Translations under genes and position numbers: made by a program
Source of the DNA: Cristatella mucedo
Taxonomy: Eukaryota > Bryozoa > Phylactolaemata > Cristatellidae
DNA length: 64,000 nt
Assembly (NCBI GenBank): GCA_009760855.2
Contig: WPIO01000082.1
Coordinates: 907,001 to 971,000, forward strand
Direction: 5' to 3'
In this document: one piece after another, positions 43,501 through 52,910 of the stretch
Layout of the letters: each line of letters starts with the position of its first letter
Position numbering within the stretch: the stretch's first letter is position 1
The notes under the pieces: generated by a model
What the model saw: only the letters and a program-made list of their open reading frames with translations
The model's database searches: none
What the model was told of the DNA's origin: nothing

Positions 43501-46403
43501 TTCCCAATTTGATCCCTCCTTGCATTCAAGCATGTCTAAAATTCTACCAACTCCCTTTCAGCTTGTTTGGCTGGTCGACGTAGATGGCTACTAACTTTAT
43601 CCAATTGAATATTCAAAAAACCAATCTAATAGCAATAGGTAAATCTAGTGTCGCTCAGAAACTAGAAAGCCTAATCATCAAAATAGGCAAAGCCAGAATA
43701 CCATGCAGCCTCTGCATGGATTCTGCATGTTCTATTCAGAATTGTCCTATTGCTTGATAACCACATTAGCTCCAGTGTCAAGTGTCAGATGGAGATGAAG
43801 TATAAAAGTGAAAAAGTTCGGGCATGCTTAGATGGAGATACTGCAGCCAAGCTTGTCCATGCATTTGCGACATTCCTTCTAGACCTCTGTGACTTGCTAC
43901 AGATCGCCCTGCCTGTGTAAAAAAATGCTTGTACTTGGGACAAAAATCTGCAGCTAGGATCATCTGTCTTGTGTGTCGAAGCTCTAAACTTTCTCATATC
44001 ACTGCTCACCAAAATGCACTTGCTCCCCATCAAAGAGCCAATCCAAAATGCTGCCACACACTTTTTTGGGTCCTATATTTCTCTTGCTTCGGCTTACCCA
44101 TCTGAAATAGTCACTGCTCAAGCTTGCCCTCCATATGACCATTGGCTATGCATAGTTACAACACCAATTATTGGAGACCGTGACTTCAGTTCCTATGTTA
44201 GCAAAGCATTGAACTCACAACCGACTGGTGTCACGACATCTCCTTGTTTGACGATATATAAAAACAAGGTAAACGCTCTTCTGCTCCTCATAGCACTTGC
44301 TCTTCCACGTGAATTGTCCTTTAAATGTTTACTCAGTCCGAAATTATGTGTGCTACTATTACTAATCAGTGACAAATTAAGAATTCACTGCCATGGTTCA
44401 TGTAGAAAGAATAGTGTAGTGCACCAAGGGCTTAAAAACATGAAACACTCAGTAAGAAAAAAAAGCAAAAATACTAGCTGATCTAACAGCCTCTTTTTGT
44501 ATATAGACAGAAGAGCTGCGTGGCTATCACCACCGCTTGCAGCAGCAAACACGATCTTCCCACGCAGGATTCGAACCCACGACCCAGGGTCCAAGGTCGT
44601 GAGCAACTGCCTTACATAGTGTGCTATCAGAGCTCACCAAAGGCAGCTAAGATATTTCGTCACAGATATTTCTTGGAGACTTGATAAATTCCGTCTGAGA
44701 ACCTAAATGTCAATTAGCCCATCCTGCTCTTCGGCAGAAACGATGCACTGATGCACAGGCCTGTATTACGAGGCCTAAAAAGGGCTCAATAACAGGATTG
44801 TACATGAGAAAACCATCGGGTTGGTAGTGGAGAGGAAAATATATGGTACACATTTCCTGGTATCTACATGGACACAGCAATTTTAGTTGGTTGCAACAAT
44901 CTTGCCTAGGTTCAATCATTCCATGAAGCTGCTCAAAGGTAGCAATATAAAGAGCATACCGATACATGGCACATTGGGTAGAAATTTGACATATGGAAAA
45001 AGTCAGCACTTAAAATCTATTGATAAGCAGCTTGCATCTAAACTTACAAGATATGCTCCAGTGCATATGAATTTACCATAGTTCATCCATAACCAGAGTA
45101 AATAGACCAGTTTAGGTGATTTGCATTATATTTCAGACAAATTGTGATTGATCGGCAGAAACAATTATAATAGAGTTGCACGCATAGGTGTGTTTTAAAC
45201 AATATCTTCTGTCAGACGGATGACCAATGATGAAGAAAAATCATTAAAGATGATCACATTGAAAAATAATGCACGCCAAGTAAAGTTTGGTTGATTGAAC
45301 AGTCTCATTTACATAGCAGCAAAAGAGCCTTAACGGCTATTACCTGCTCCCTAGCTTGCCGTGGGCAATACAAGATGATAGATGATAAGATAAGATGAAA
45401 AATAAATTTAAGATGATAGTAAAAGATACTTCAGGACTCAAACCTACCATCTGATAAGTGCAATGCAAGCACCTGAGCCCTGGGGTAGGAACAAAGGGTA
45501 CGGACTTATTTTTTGGACTATATTGTCCCGAATGCAACCTTTACAAACAGTCTAGGCAGAGCGGCATAAACCACAGCAGTATAAAATGAATAATTTTGAA
45601 AAAGCTTCGATATTTTTGGATCAATCTGCTTTAGATGAAATATATGGCATCAACACCTCTAAACGTTCCACACAAAATCCTCTTGGTCAGCATAGTTGCT
45701 TCAATCTCATGTCAATGATTAAAGGCGAGCTGCCAGAAATACATCAAATAGAAGCTCAGCCCTCAAGCGAGATTCACATTTATAAGCTCAAAAAATTTAA
45801 TTGATACTTCAAGCCTGTAGGTGTTACATCATCATGGTGGAACTTCGGCTAGCATTTCAGACGAGGAATACTAAGTCATATGAGGAGCTAACCGTTCAAA
45901 AATGTGCAAGAAATCCTCACCATTGCACGAGACCCAGACAGAAAATGACTTGGTAAAACAATTGCTAAAAGAAAGTTTTTCGGACCTCTTCTGAGACTAT
46001 GTTCATGCGTTCGATTTCACACCGAGGAAAAATAAATAAAGCAGTGAGCGGTGAGATATATAGTACTTACAAGCGACTCCGACATAAATTTTCTCCCACA
46101 AATAGAGCATTCTGACAGATCCGCCGCTTGAGATTGGCTTCTGAACTCTAGAAAACACAATATTTGAGGCTGATTACGAGAAAAAAAAACAAGATTTCTG
46201 ATGAGATCTTCAGTGGGCACGCCCAGCTGGCTAGAGCGCGACAGTCCCGCCTGGCTATCAGCCGAAGAGTTCTCGAGATAGAACAAACAAGAAAACTTCA
46301 GAAAAAATTTTCTCGATGCTTTCATTCCCAATCTGCTAGAGCAAGACACTTTCTACTCGGGAAGAGACTGTCGCATGAAAGCCTTACTTTCGTAGTCCGC
46401 CAT
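28248..46403 (-). CDS. ZC2HC1A: ZC2HC1 (FAM164-type) C2HC zinc-finger protein, complete, 8 exons
   Basis: Joined minus-strand exons: 46403-46388, 46147-46071, 41351-41217, 38599-38461, 36374-36226, 35596-35533, 31052-30788, 28563-28248. They total 1161 nt, 386 aa plus stop, and all phases agree. Domains: C2HC finger 1 with C19, C22, H34 and C38 (CSICGRKF ... QRHEPIC); a linker with the family's KKRKPFDSSKQR; a conserved WRQKHAEFI segment and Pro run; C2HC finger 2 with C127, C130, H142 and C146; a Ser/Gly/Gln/Pro-rich low-complexity region (about 194-355); and a C-terminal zinc-ribbon-like FCHECG ... CCECGTRRMEL (C361, C364, C376/C377, C379). This order is that of vertebrate ZC2HC1A/B; assignment to A over B is not certain. 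The fingers should bind zinc; the cellular role of the family is poorly known. Divergent from TMEM237. Confidence 0.9.
28727..30370 (-). mobile_element. Young L2/CR1-like LINE with near-complete RT
   Basis: 5'-truncated element in the last ZC2HC1 intron, same orientation as the gene. From the 3' side: AAT-repeat tail (28730-28748), hairpin, 3' UTR, open frame 28966-30369, then the break at about 30370. Compared with the copies at 33 and 60 kb it has only scattered substitutions, so insertion was recent. Confidence 0.92.
28966..30369 (-). CDS. LINE reverse transcriptase, 5'-truncated, 467 codons open
   Basis: Copies element RNA into DNA at a nicked target (family knowledge). Readable in order: fingers with NLSNYRPVSLLPFLSKTLER and SKFQSGFRANHSTESALL; palm motif A LLVLLDLSAAFDTIDHK; motif B YGVPQGSVLGPVLF; motif C FHFYADDTQLYL; then KLNDDKTNLLV, thumb, and the C-terminal CNSLLTGLP / HITPLLADLHWLPV blocks of L2/CR1 elements. 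No stop interrupts it. The endonuclease domain and ORF1 are missing, so it cannot act as a complete element. The motif set fits the CR1/L2 branch; which clade exactly needs a tree. Confidence 0.9.
   Translation of the reverse strand, partial: GLPPLLLKKATLDQENLSNYRPVSLLPFLSKTLERVAADQLNSYIETSHLASKFQSGFRANHSTESALLRVYNDLLRNADMGRVSLLVLLDLSAAFDTIDHKVLLERLSSRLGITGTALQWFRSYLSGRLQSVDVNGQRSSEVPLKYGVPQGSVLGPVLFTVYTLPLADVIAKHNLGFHFYADDTQLYLCFDPSQPSSTSNSLNSLAACIDDIRSWMAANFLKLNDDKTNLLVMGKPSVIQKLERLTFKIGSASISPVASARNLGVIFQSDLSLDDHISSTVKSAYFQLHNIAKIRACLDKDTTSKLVHAFVTSRLDFCNSLLTGLPACAIRRLQLVQNSAARLVCRERRSCHITPLLADLHWLPVKQRIDFKVLSLTFRSLHSMAPAYLSEILPHQAKHRTTRFSESNSLEIPRTNLKSFGDRAFSSYAPTAWNSLPTCIRTSPDLTTFKRNLKTFLFRTAFSGSL
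30788..31052 (-). CDS. ZC2HC1A: ZC2HC1 exon 7 (low-complexity linker)
   Basis: Acceptor CTCGTGCAG, donor ACG|GTGGGC; phase 1 to 2. Encodes a Ser/Gly/Thr-rich segment (GPALQNGSSARSTGSGKQ ... SESIGSG-like end). The exon is much more GC-rich than its surroundings, which makes long antisense frames that I regard as shadows. The donor is the least certain border of the gene. Confidence 0.72.
31255..32640 (-). mobile_element. L2/CR1-like LINE, old and degenerate
   Basis: Minus strand: decayed AAT tail, hairpin, 3' UTR and ORF remnants (AFITFRLDFCNLLLASPP; KPSVTQ-like region near 32165). It reaches the RT palm region near 32500 and stops at about 32640. Many stops and frameshifts. Confidence 0.82.
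32876..33827 (-). mobile_element. Young L2/CR1-like LINE, 5'-truncated
   Basis: AAT tail (32876-32895), hairpin, 3' UTR and the last ~180 codons (33284-33820 starts MGKPSVIQKLERL). It is almost identical to the corresponding part of the 28.7-30.4 kb copy, with a small insertion near 33303 that shifts the frame. The 5' break at 33827 borders AT-rich tandem repeats. Confidence 0.9.
33828..33945. repeat. AT-rich tandem repeat with a 20-bp unit
   Basis: TA-rich start, then a 20-bp unit (ATCATATACATTATATGTAC) at 33901-33920 and 33921-33940, with partial copies on both sides. Confidence 0.85.
33946..34230 (-). mobile_element. SINE-B, near full length
   Basis: Minus strand: 5' side with B-box complement GGATTCGAACTCC (about 34192), a body of about 180 bp, and a 3' end that copies the LINE hairpin layout (AGTACCTAGATAGAGATTAA). 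It looks tRNA-derived at the 5' end and LINE-derived at the 3' end. Confidence 0.65.
34400..34650 (-). mobile_element. LINE 3' end, old
   Basis: Diverged hairpin (GTATAGCACCCTAAGCCAAC), 3' UTR and last codons of the main LINE family on the minus strand. Confidence 0.6.
34651..35532. other. ZC2HC1 intron, nothing certain
   Basis: A plus-strand frame at 34951-35181 (SLIDDDRQSVLHYLLQCQM after an AG) reads like protein but has no recognisable relative and lies antisense in this intron. Confidence 0.25.
35533..35596 (-). CDS. ZC2HC1A: ZC2HC1 exon 6
   Basis: Acceptor CGTTTTGCAG, donor CAG|GTGAGT. Encodes YKPPKLKGKMQPNDLGRYQ; the YKPP motif after RTQ is conserved in the family. Confidence 0.85.
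36226..36374 (-). CDS. ZC2HC1A: ZC2HC1 exon 5 (finger 2)
   Basis: Acceptor TTATTTTAG, donor CAG|GTGACT; phase 1 to 0. Encodes YVQCPTCNRNFNETAAQRH then MAFCSEQSRR, the complete second C2HC finger, ending MARTQ as in vertebrate homologues. Confidence 0.92.
36375..37150. other. ZC2HC1 intron, nothing recognised
   Basis: Short chance frames only. Confidence 0.4.
37155..37570 (+). mobile_element. L2/CR1-like LINE 3' end
   Basis: Plus-strand last codons (LKSFGDRAFSS-like region), 3' UTR, hairpin AAGTGCCTAGAAAGAGATTA and a short TTA tail. Confidence 0.8.
37571..38299. other. ZC2HC1 intron, nothing recognised
   Basis: Contains TG/CA-rich stretches (about 37620-37730); no gene. Confidence 0.4.
38300..38440 (-). 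mobile_element. SINE-A, variant subgroup
   Basis: Body with TATCACCCTGCTTGCAGG and B-box complement GGACTCGAACCC; 5' part CTTACCCCAGCAGCC. It lies next to ZC2HC1 exon 4. Confidence 0.65.
38461..38599 (-). CDS. ZC2HC1A: ZC2HC1 exon 4 (linker with Pro run)
   Basis: Acceptor GGTTGCAG, donor CAG|GTACGT. Encodes GWRQKHAEFINTLHAARG and then NGLPLPPPPPPVVNP. The polyproline stretch directly before the second finger is conserved in the family. A SINE-A copy lies about 20 bp past the donor. Confidence 0.9.
38760..38952 (-). mobile_element. SINE-A, long variant
   Basis: GCTGATCGATTCAACGACTT, an inserted body, GGATTCGAGCCC and CTTACCCCTTGACTAAAACCC. Confidence 0.55.
38953..41216. other. ZC2HC1 intron, nothing recognised
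   Basis: GC-richer sequence with many short chance frames; no supported gene or repeat family. Confidence 0.4.
41217..41351 (-). CDS. ZC2HC1A: ZC2HC1 exon 3 (second half of finger 1)
   Basis: Acceptor CACTTCTTCAG, donor AGG|GTAGGC; 45 codons, phase 0 to 0. Starts QRHEPIC, which completes the finger (H-x3-C), then KKRKPFDSSKQRIEGTEI, a family hallmark. Confidence 0.88.
41352..42200. other. ZC2HC1 intron, mostly nothing
   Basis: A G-run near 41402-41414. Around 42090-42190 a plus-strand trace of LINE palm sequence (NPGFQFYADT-like) suggests another relic. Confidence 0.35.
42205..43545 (-). mobile_element. L2/CR1-like LINE, 5'-truncated, degenerate
   Basis: Minus strand: tail, hairpin, 3' UTR and a broken ORF. 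A 232-codon frame (42827-43525) keeps motif B as YWVPQGSVFGPVLF, but motif C is changed to FHADGTQLYL, so the catalytic YADD is lost. Confidence 0.88.
43570..44285 (+). mobile_element. L2/CR1-like LINE ORF relic
   Basis: Plus strand, adjacent and opposite to the previous copy. Decayed codons for the region after YADD (NIQKTNLIAIGKSSVAQKLE) to the C-terminus (PIIGDRDFSSYVSKALNS). The 3' hairpin and tail are missing. Confidence 0.75.
44473..44638 (-). mobile_element. SINE-A, near full length
   Basis: AGCTGATCTAACAGCCTCTT, GGCTATCACCACCGCTTGCA, GGATTCGAACCCACGACC and the 5' end GTGCTATCAGAGCTCACC. Confidence 0.8.
44639..45287. other. ZC2HC1 intron, nothing recognised
   Basis: No supported feature. 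Confidence 0.4.
45288..45492 (-). mobile_element. SINE-A with internal GATAAGAT-type insertion
   Basis: TTGATTGAACAGTCTCATTT and GAGCCTTAACGGCTATTACC, then a 60-bp AT-rich GATAAGAT stretch, then GGACTCAAACC. Confidence 0.6.
46071..46147 (-). CDS. ZC2HC1A: ZC2HC1 exon 2 (first half of finger 1)
   Basis: Acceptor GTTTTCTAG, donor CTT|GTAAGT. Encodes ADLSECSICGRKFMSESL with the CxxC pair of the first C2HC finger. Confidence 0.85.
46388..46403 (-). CDS. ZC2HC1A: ZC2HC1 exon 1 (start codon)
   Basis: ATG GCG GAC TAC GAA A|GTAAGG: five codons and one base. Chosen because exon 2 needs a phase-1 donor and this is the first good ATG-donor pair upstream. It gives MADYEKFRSQ at the junction. Confidence 0.75.
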
Positions 46404-46880
46404 GATGTATCACCCGGGGGATGCGTACACATACAGCGAATCAATTTGCATAGCGCAAGGGGAATGCTGTATCCTAGCGAGGACGGAAGAGCACGTGAAA
46501 GCGTCCGCGTGAAGCATGCTCTAGCATAAATTTACTTAAGAATCTTGAAAGGCATTTGGGTAGTATGATGGATTCAATTTTGTTTTACGAGTTTTAGCTT
46601 AGGTTAAAACACCGTCGCCGACCAGGATCTTACTCAAGCGGCTTTCAATTTATTTAAGATCAGAGCAAGTTGTTTTTCATTAATTAATATCAACTATTTT
46701 TAAATAAAAAGCCAGCTGAAGAAGCAGAGTTATTGACGCTAATGTTCTGGATGCTGGAGCCTTGTCGCAGGTAATAGCTTCGTTCGGTAAGCCACCAGGA
46801 GTGGGGTGAAGGTCGTTCGCACGCGTCCTGTCGTTTGGCAACCTTGCTGACTCGTCGGCGGGCAGCGATCTCCCGTCAAA
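46404..46880. promoter_or_regulatory. Divergent promoter region of ZC2HC1 and TMEM237
   Basis: 477 bp between the two start codons. The half near TMEM237 is GC-rich; the centre is AT-rich. There is no repeat element in it, unlike nearly every other non-coding stretch of this size here. No TATA box was clear for either gene. Confidence 0.6.
46830..46842 (+). promoter_or_regulatory. RFX X-box-like site
   Basis: GTCGTTTGGCAAC fits the X-box pattern RYYNYY-N(1-3)-RRNRAC at every position, 38 bp upstream of the TMEM237 ATG. RFX transcription factors use such sites close to the start of ciliary genes in nematodes, flies and vertebrates. Binding is inferred from the motif and gene function only. 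Confidence 0.55.
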
Positions 46881-47129
46881 ATGTCAACGGACGCTACTAG
46901 AGCAGCCGAATCTTCCAGCGTTCAGGCCATTAGTGACAGCGGCGAGCAAGTGGCAGCTTCTAGGGCTGCACAGCAACGCAAGCGTCGCAAACGCGAGGAG
47001 CGGACGGGCGGACGTTCTCGGACTACCGGCACCGACTCAACTGGCGCGGGCGTCACAGACTCCGAGTCCACGCAGAAGAAAAGGCGCAGCGCATCAAGAA
47101 GTGTTCCTTCTAATACACTTGCTCAAGAG
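46881..47129 (+). CDS. TMEM237: TMEM237 exon 1
   Basis: 83 codons, donor GAG|GTATTT, phase 0. Ser/Thr-rich with basic clusters, the expected disordered cytosolic N-terminus. Confidence 0.85.
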
Positions 47130-50100
47130 GTATTTAGACTCTCATAGAACCATTGCCCTATGGAAATAGCGCGATTTTTGGTGGAGTTTGCCTGTACTTT
47201 AATCCGAAGCGACTTCGTTGATTTGCTATAGTCTACGTCTTTGCGTTATACAATGATTTTATGGTTGTAATCGTACAACATATATTTTTTTAATATGAAA
47301 GAAGGTGTTGCATAGCAGCGAGCTGGCAACAATTTCCCTGTGCACTGTGCGTCAGGTTGAGTTTTTTTTTCTTCAGTCCGGTCCTACTCAAGGTTCCGAG
47401 CTGTCAGTCACGAAAAGAAAGAGACGAAAGAAGAGGTGAGAACTCCGAGTTTACCCATAAACCTGGTCGCCTACATGCTTTTCTCACATTAATTTGATTT
47501 GTAAGGCAACAGCATACGAACTGTTTCCCGTAGCAGCGCCGTCAGCGCTGCATATAGCTAGCAGGCTTTCCAGCCGTATCTTTTGAAATTCTGCCTAGCT
47601 GTCTTAAGTAATCAGGATTCTATTCAGGATGGGGATTTTTAGCATAAATAATAACATATTTATGTGCATATACCTGTGATTTAGGGGACTCGACGTTTCA
47701 CCAGGGTGCTCCAGTCACCGGCAGCTCCTCAACTTGCTTGCAGCTTACAGCAGGATACACTATGTAGTCAACCAGCCAGCAGGATACCTTCCGAAGTTTC
47801 TCTCTCCTCTATACTATTTTAGTTAAGGTTAAATATTGCCTGCTTTGACTAATGGCTACTGCTGCCAATGCTGTCTCTCGATACCTTTCGGGCTAAGCAG
47901 ACTCTCATTTCCTCTTGGTGTTAGTCCTGTTGGCTGAATAAATTATTGATGACTGATGACTGTCGTAGTGATTGTTGTTTTATGGAGCTAGGCATCCTCA
48001 ATCAAGTTTTAGGGTACACCCTCTAGTCTCTTGCATTGTGATCCGAAGATACTGTAAGAGGTGGTCGGTCTGTTTTTGTAGTAGGATTTCTGAACGTCGT
48101 AGGTGCATTCGCTGTATGACCGTAGCAACTTGTGTTTAGGAAGTACTTTTATGTTACGAAAGTATGATGCAATGTGTGTCCTTGGTCATACGCGGAGCAG
48201 AGTGAAACATTTCTTCTATCTTTTTGCAGGCAGTGCTAGCCTCTGAGTGCGTATAGCATGCTTCAACACATTCTTTTTTGTGCAAGTAAACCGATGATGG
48301 CTGCTAAACAAACATATGTATGCGAGTGTTAACAAATGGATATGTTGATAATTTAGTGGAAGACTCTTTCTGCAGTTCATACAAGTCGGAAGGGTCTTAC
48401 TAGGTTAGATTAGCTTAGCTTATCCCTGTGAGCTATCAGGTTTATTATAGATCAATAGAAAATCCTAAGTTAGCCTTTCCTGCCATCAAACCCAAGACAA
48501 TACATGATAAAGCCTTAGCCTATCGTGTCGCTGTGCCCTGAAATTCATGACAAATGCACGTTCGGTTGACAAAGTATTTTTAAGATTTCCAAAGCTATCT
48601 TAAAGAAGATGCATCGTTTGGAGGGTTGCCTATGCGATCTTGGGCTTGCTCTAGCGTTTAAAGATAATTGACCCAATGAAGATAAAGTCCACTGATATTC
48701 GAAACCTCAACCAAAACTTCCAAATCAAACGCTAAATAGAAAATGTGTGCATTCGGAAGCAGAAGCAAACAGATCTGCCCTCGTGTTTGTGTCCGAGTGA
48801 CAAACCCATTTCTGCACTTCCGCTTCGGTTAAGTCTGCCGGCTGCTATGGTTCCAACCGAATCCGGGGCTCGTCATTGACATCCTTGCACTGCATTGCAT
48901 TAGTCGTCTTTCGTCGCGTGGGACACAGCCGGCCCGTTTCCACACTCTGCCAAGCACTCGCCCTGTACTGCTGCCACTCTCTGCAGCGGTGCCGCCGCAT
49001 ACCACACTCGGCCGCCTGCTTTTGCGTCAGACGACGTGCTTGGCAATATTCGCCGACGAGGTCACTGGCGGCAGAGAGAGCAGCGCTCTGATGCTTGTAG
49101 GATGGCGAGCGGCCCCGCGAACCACATTGGCAGCCTCGAGGTCGATCTGAACGACTTTGCTGATGACGTCGTCGTAAGCGAGTCTGTCGATTCGAAGAGC
49201 GAGCCGACCCTGCATGGCGTGCCGCAGCAGCGCAAGCACACCATGAGCAGCCAGCCGACAGGCAAGGTCTTCATCGAGCAGACGGGTGAGTCTGCTTGTG
49301 CTTGAGCTGTCGCCGCTTGCCACCACCACCACCGTCGGTGGTCGTTTCCACTAGCTGCCTGCGATGCGTCTGTCTCTGCCGCTGCCACTCTTTCTCGTAC
49401 TCCACCGCGGTCAGTCGATGCACGTCTTTTCTCTCCGTTATAAGCAGTGACCTCACTACCCTTCGCGTAACATTGCCTCGCACTGCATTGTCGATTTAAG
49501 ACCTCACCTTCAAGACGGTCAGATGGAGGGACAAGCCGCTACGTAGCATGCACGAGCGTGGCGAGCTGTCTGCAAGACGACCCTCAGAGAAGAATCATTT
49601 ACTCTTGCAAGGCAGTTTCGAAACTCCTTTTCTTCGTTTCACTGTTGCCGAGCCCGCGTGTTTCTCCAGCCTTGCCCCGTGCTTGGTTGCATTGCAGCAG
49701 TCTAGCGTTGCTGTTGCTCAGTGCGGTCGGTTGCGGTTCGTCCTGCAGGCACTTTTTCCAACATCGATAACTGGGACACCCAGGTCGGCGGCCGCGTCTC
49801 TCAGCAGCTGATCGCGTTGCAGAACCTGCGCCGAGCCCGAGGCTATCCAAGCCCTAGCACTGCCGATCTGCACCTAGGCGGGTACTTTTACTTTTCCTTT
49901 ATTCGACCTCTGTACAGCGACTGGCGGCCAGTGCTGCTTGCTGCGTAGCACAAGGCAGAAGAGAGTGAGTCGTCTGTGGGCCTGGAAATGCCGCCACTGC
50001 TAGCTTATTTTGTTGCATTCGGCCTGGCCACTTTGCAGCACCGGTCTACACCGGTCCGAGGCGTGTGAAGTATTCATCCATTGCGATTATACCGGAATCT

Positions 50101-52835
50101 GACCGACTGCAGAAATTCTGTAATGCTCTCTGCCGCTGCTCTTTTTTGGCTATTTAGCAGGCATTCAATTTCGGCTGGCTTGCCTTGTTTTCTTTTTTTG
50201 CAAATCGCTTCTTGTTACTAGTGTGATTGTTGCTTCACTACGAGCTCTATGCCTGGGCACTCCGAGCTGAGCTCGCATGCAGGCTTTGAGCATCCGAGCA
50301 TGGGCGACAGGGCGTGAAGTAGTTCTCCGGAGAACTACTTCTGCCGGTGCAGCTTGTCGTGAGATTTTGACATGCTGTGCTCTATGCTGACCGAAGGCCC
50401 CATCCTTACTGGCAGTCTGCACTCGACGAGTGCAAGCACACCCGCCTCGGCTAAACGTCGGTTGCTCGAGTTTTTGCTGTTGCTCCAATTCGCAGCCAAA
50501 CGTCGGTGCTTGCGGAGCCGTTGCAGTTTGTTTCGCTGATGATAGCCACGTGCGATGAGCTTGTGACCAATAAGGAGTGGCAGCTCTGCTGCTGCTGCTG
50601 CCGCCGCCTCTGCTGAGTGCACTGCTGAGCCGGACCGCTAAAGTCCGCGGCCAGAGCGAGGGGAGCTAGAGCTCTGCACTCGCCGCCCCAGTGCGCAAGC
50701 CTCTTTGCTGCGCCACCGGCCGGCACTCTTGCAACGCTTGCCTTTCTGCCCGGCGAAGGGGGTATCCACGTGTCGGGCCAGTTTGAGGAGTTGAACTCGA
50801 GACCTCGGGCGCCTCACGCAGATGCATCCGCGCCTTTGCCGTCCGGCTCGGCGCCCTCTTTCCCTTCGGGCTCGTGGCTGCCCCTAGCTTGGCGGGTCTT
50901 GCTCTTGCACGACCTCGGTGTTTGCTTCAGGCGGCTTTAAGACTGCAGACAAAGATAAGGTGGCACGTGACCTCTGGGAGCTCGAGGCCAGACGCAGGGA
51001 TGAAGACAGCGACGACGAGGCCCTGTTTCCCGTCAGGATGACGACGATGAACACGGCGCTTCAGTCGCAGCATGCTTTCAAAACGATCACTCACTATTTC
51101 ACGGGCATCCTTGCCGGCCTGTCCATTGCGCAGGCCGTGTTCGCTTATGTGTGGACGTGCAATGGCAGAGACTACTTATCGCTGCTGTGCACCTACACCA
51201 ACATATCGCTGCCCGTCAGCTGCACCTTCTACTTTCTTCTGGTGCTGTGCATCGTGGCCACGTTCGACCGGTCAGTCGAATGTGCATTGATTGGGCAACT
51301 TGAATTGCTGCTGCTGCTAATGCATGCTTCCCGGTCCTTAATTAAAGCCCGATTGTCATTTAAAATGAGCCGTGCATCTGGCTACCGGTTAATTAGTACA
51401 TCAGTGCTTTAAAACACTTGTGCCGTGAGCTGGCTATGCATTGCCTAGATTAATTAATTGTGTGCTCACGATGGAGATCTGAGGAAATCTGACGCTTGCC
51501 GCAGTCTTTTCCTATTTGAGAGCTCGCTTGCTCAGCAGTGAGTGGGCACGTTTTCCCTGCTCCCAGTTCAGCTTCCACCATGCCTTTGTCGGAATCGGAT
51601 CAGGCACTTCATTTAACGCACGAAGAAACGGCAGCTGTAGTGTCTCGGTGGCACCCTTCAGCCTTTACTGGGCACTTTGCAAATTCGGCAAATTGAGTTG
51701 GCTTGTTTATAGCACTTCATTCTTGTTGCATTGGTACATACCTTTGGTCAGCTCTGGATCATTTGGCCTTGCCCATGTCGTCACAGCAATACCAGTCCAT
51801 ATTTAGGCATCTGTTAGAATCTGAGCAAGTGTGTGCCGACTCGTAGTCGTTAGCACCTTCGAACGAGCCTGAGTATTGAAGCTGGTCATGGTTAAGTGCA
51901 AACCGAAACTCTGGTGTAGGGCAGGAGCAGGAGAGACATCGGTTTAAACTAATTTCAGCAGCCACTGCCTCTGCTTCTTGACTGTAGTTCACTATGACTA
52001 TGCGCCAGGGCCTTGCATAAGCTATAGCAGCATTCGTCTCAGAGTCAGGTGGAGCAACAGGAAGCAGTTACTAATGGCACCGGAATCTCTAAGACAGTTG
52101 CTCGGTTTATAGTGTATTTCCCCCTAAGGCAGCAGTGGGCACATCTGTACCTCGGCACTGCCTCATAGCATGCCAGGAAGCAGGCCCTGCAAAAGCTACT
52201 CGTTTGTATCAAGATATCGATGGCAAGGGAAAATAGTCACCTTCTCTGCTGCTCAATGAGCGGATGAGAATTCATTTCCATTCCCGCCACTGTCGTGGCA
52301 GTAAGAAGTGGGTGTAACAAGAAGATTTCAAGAGAGCAGAGTTGGAGACGAAACAGTGCATGGGTGCTGCCGACATGCCACAGCTCATGGGGATACTTCT
52401 AGGTAAAGGTTAGGCTGCCGAAGTCTTGCTGGGCTTTTGCTCAGGAAGTCCAGCCTAAGCTCAGCAACGGTTGACTGCCCAGCAACTGAAATTGAAGTGC
52501 ATGCTGGGACTCAAAACATGTCCCGGCTTCCAGGATGTGTTGAGCATGGTCAATAAGCCTGAGCAGTGCACTATGTGCTGGGCACATTGAACGAGACTTT
52601 TGCTGCCATCCCTTCCGACTTTGCTTTTAGTGCTTTCAACGAGGCACACACACTCCCCTGCTTCTTCTCATTTTCGTTTGCTTCTAACGGCTGATCTCCG
52701 ACGATTCCCTGACTGTGCACTGCATCGAGAAATATCTGGTTAGTGGAAGAGGGCAGGGGAAAGTCAGCAGGAAGAGGGCAGGCAGACCCTTTTATATAGA
52801 AGGGCAACCATGTGCACTCTCTCTCTCTCTCTCCT

Positions 52836-52910
<75 letters not shown>

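Noticed and set aside
49748-49948. Possible TMEM237 cassette exon (GTFSNIDNWDTQVGGRV)
   Set aside because: Entry phase fits, but exons 3 and 4 join directly to give the conserved KVFIEQTGGFKTAD order. No convincing donor in a compatible phase was found.
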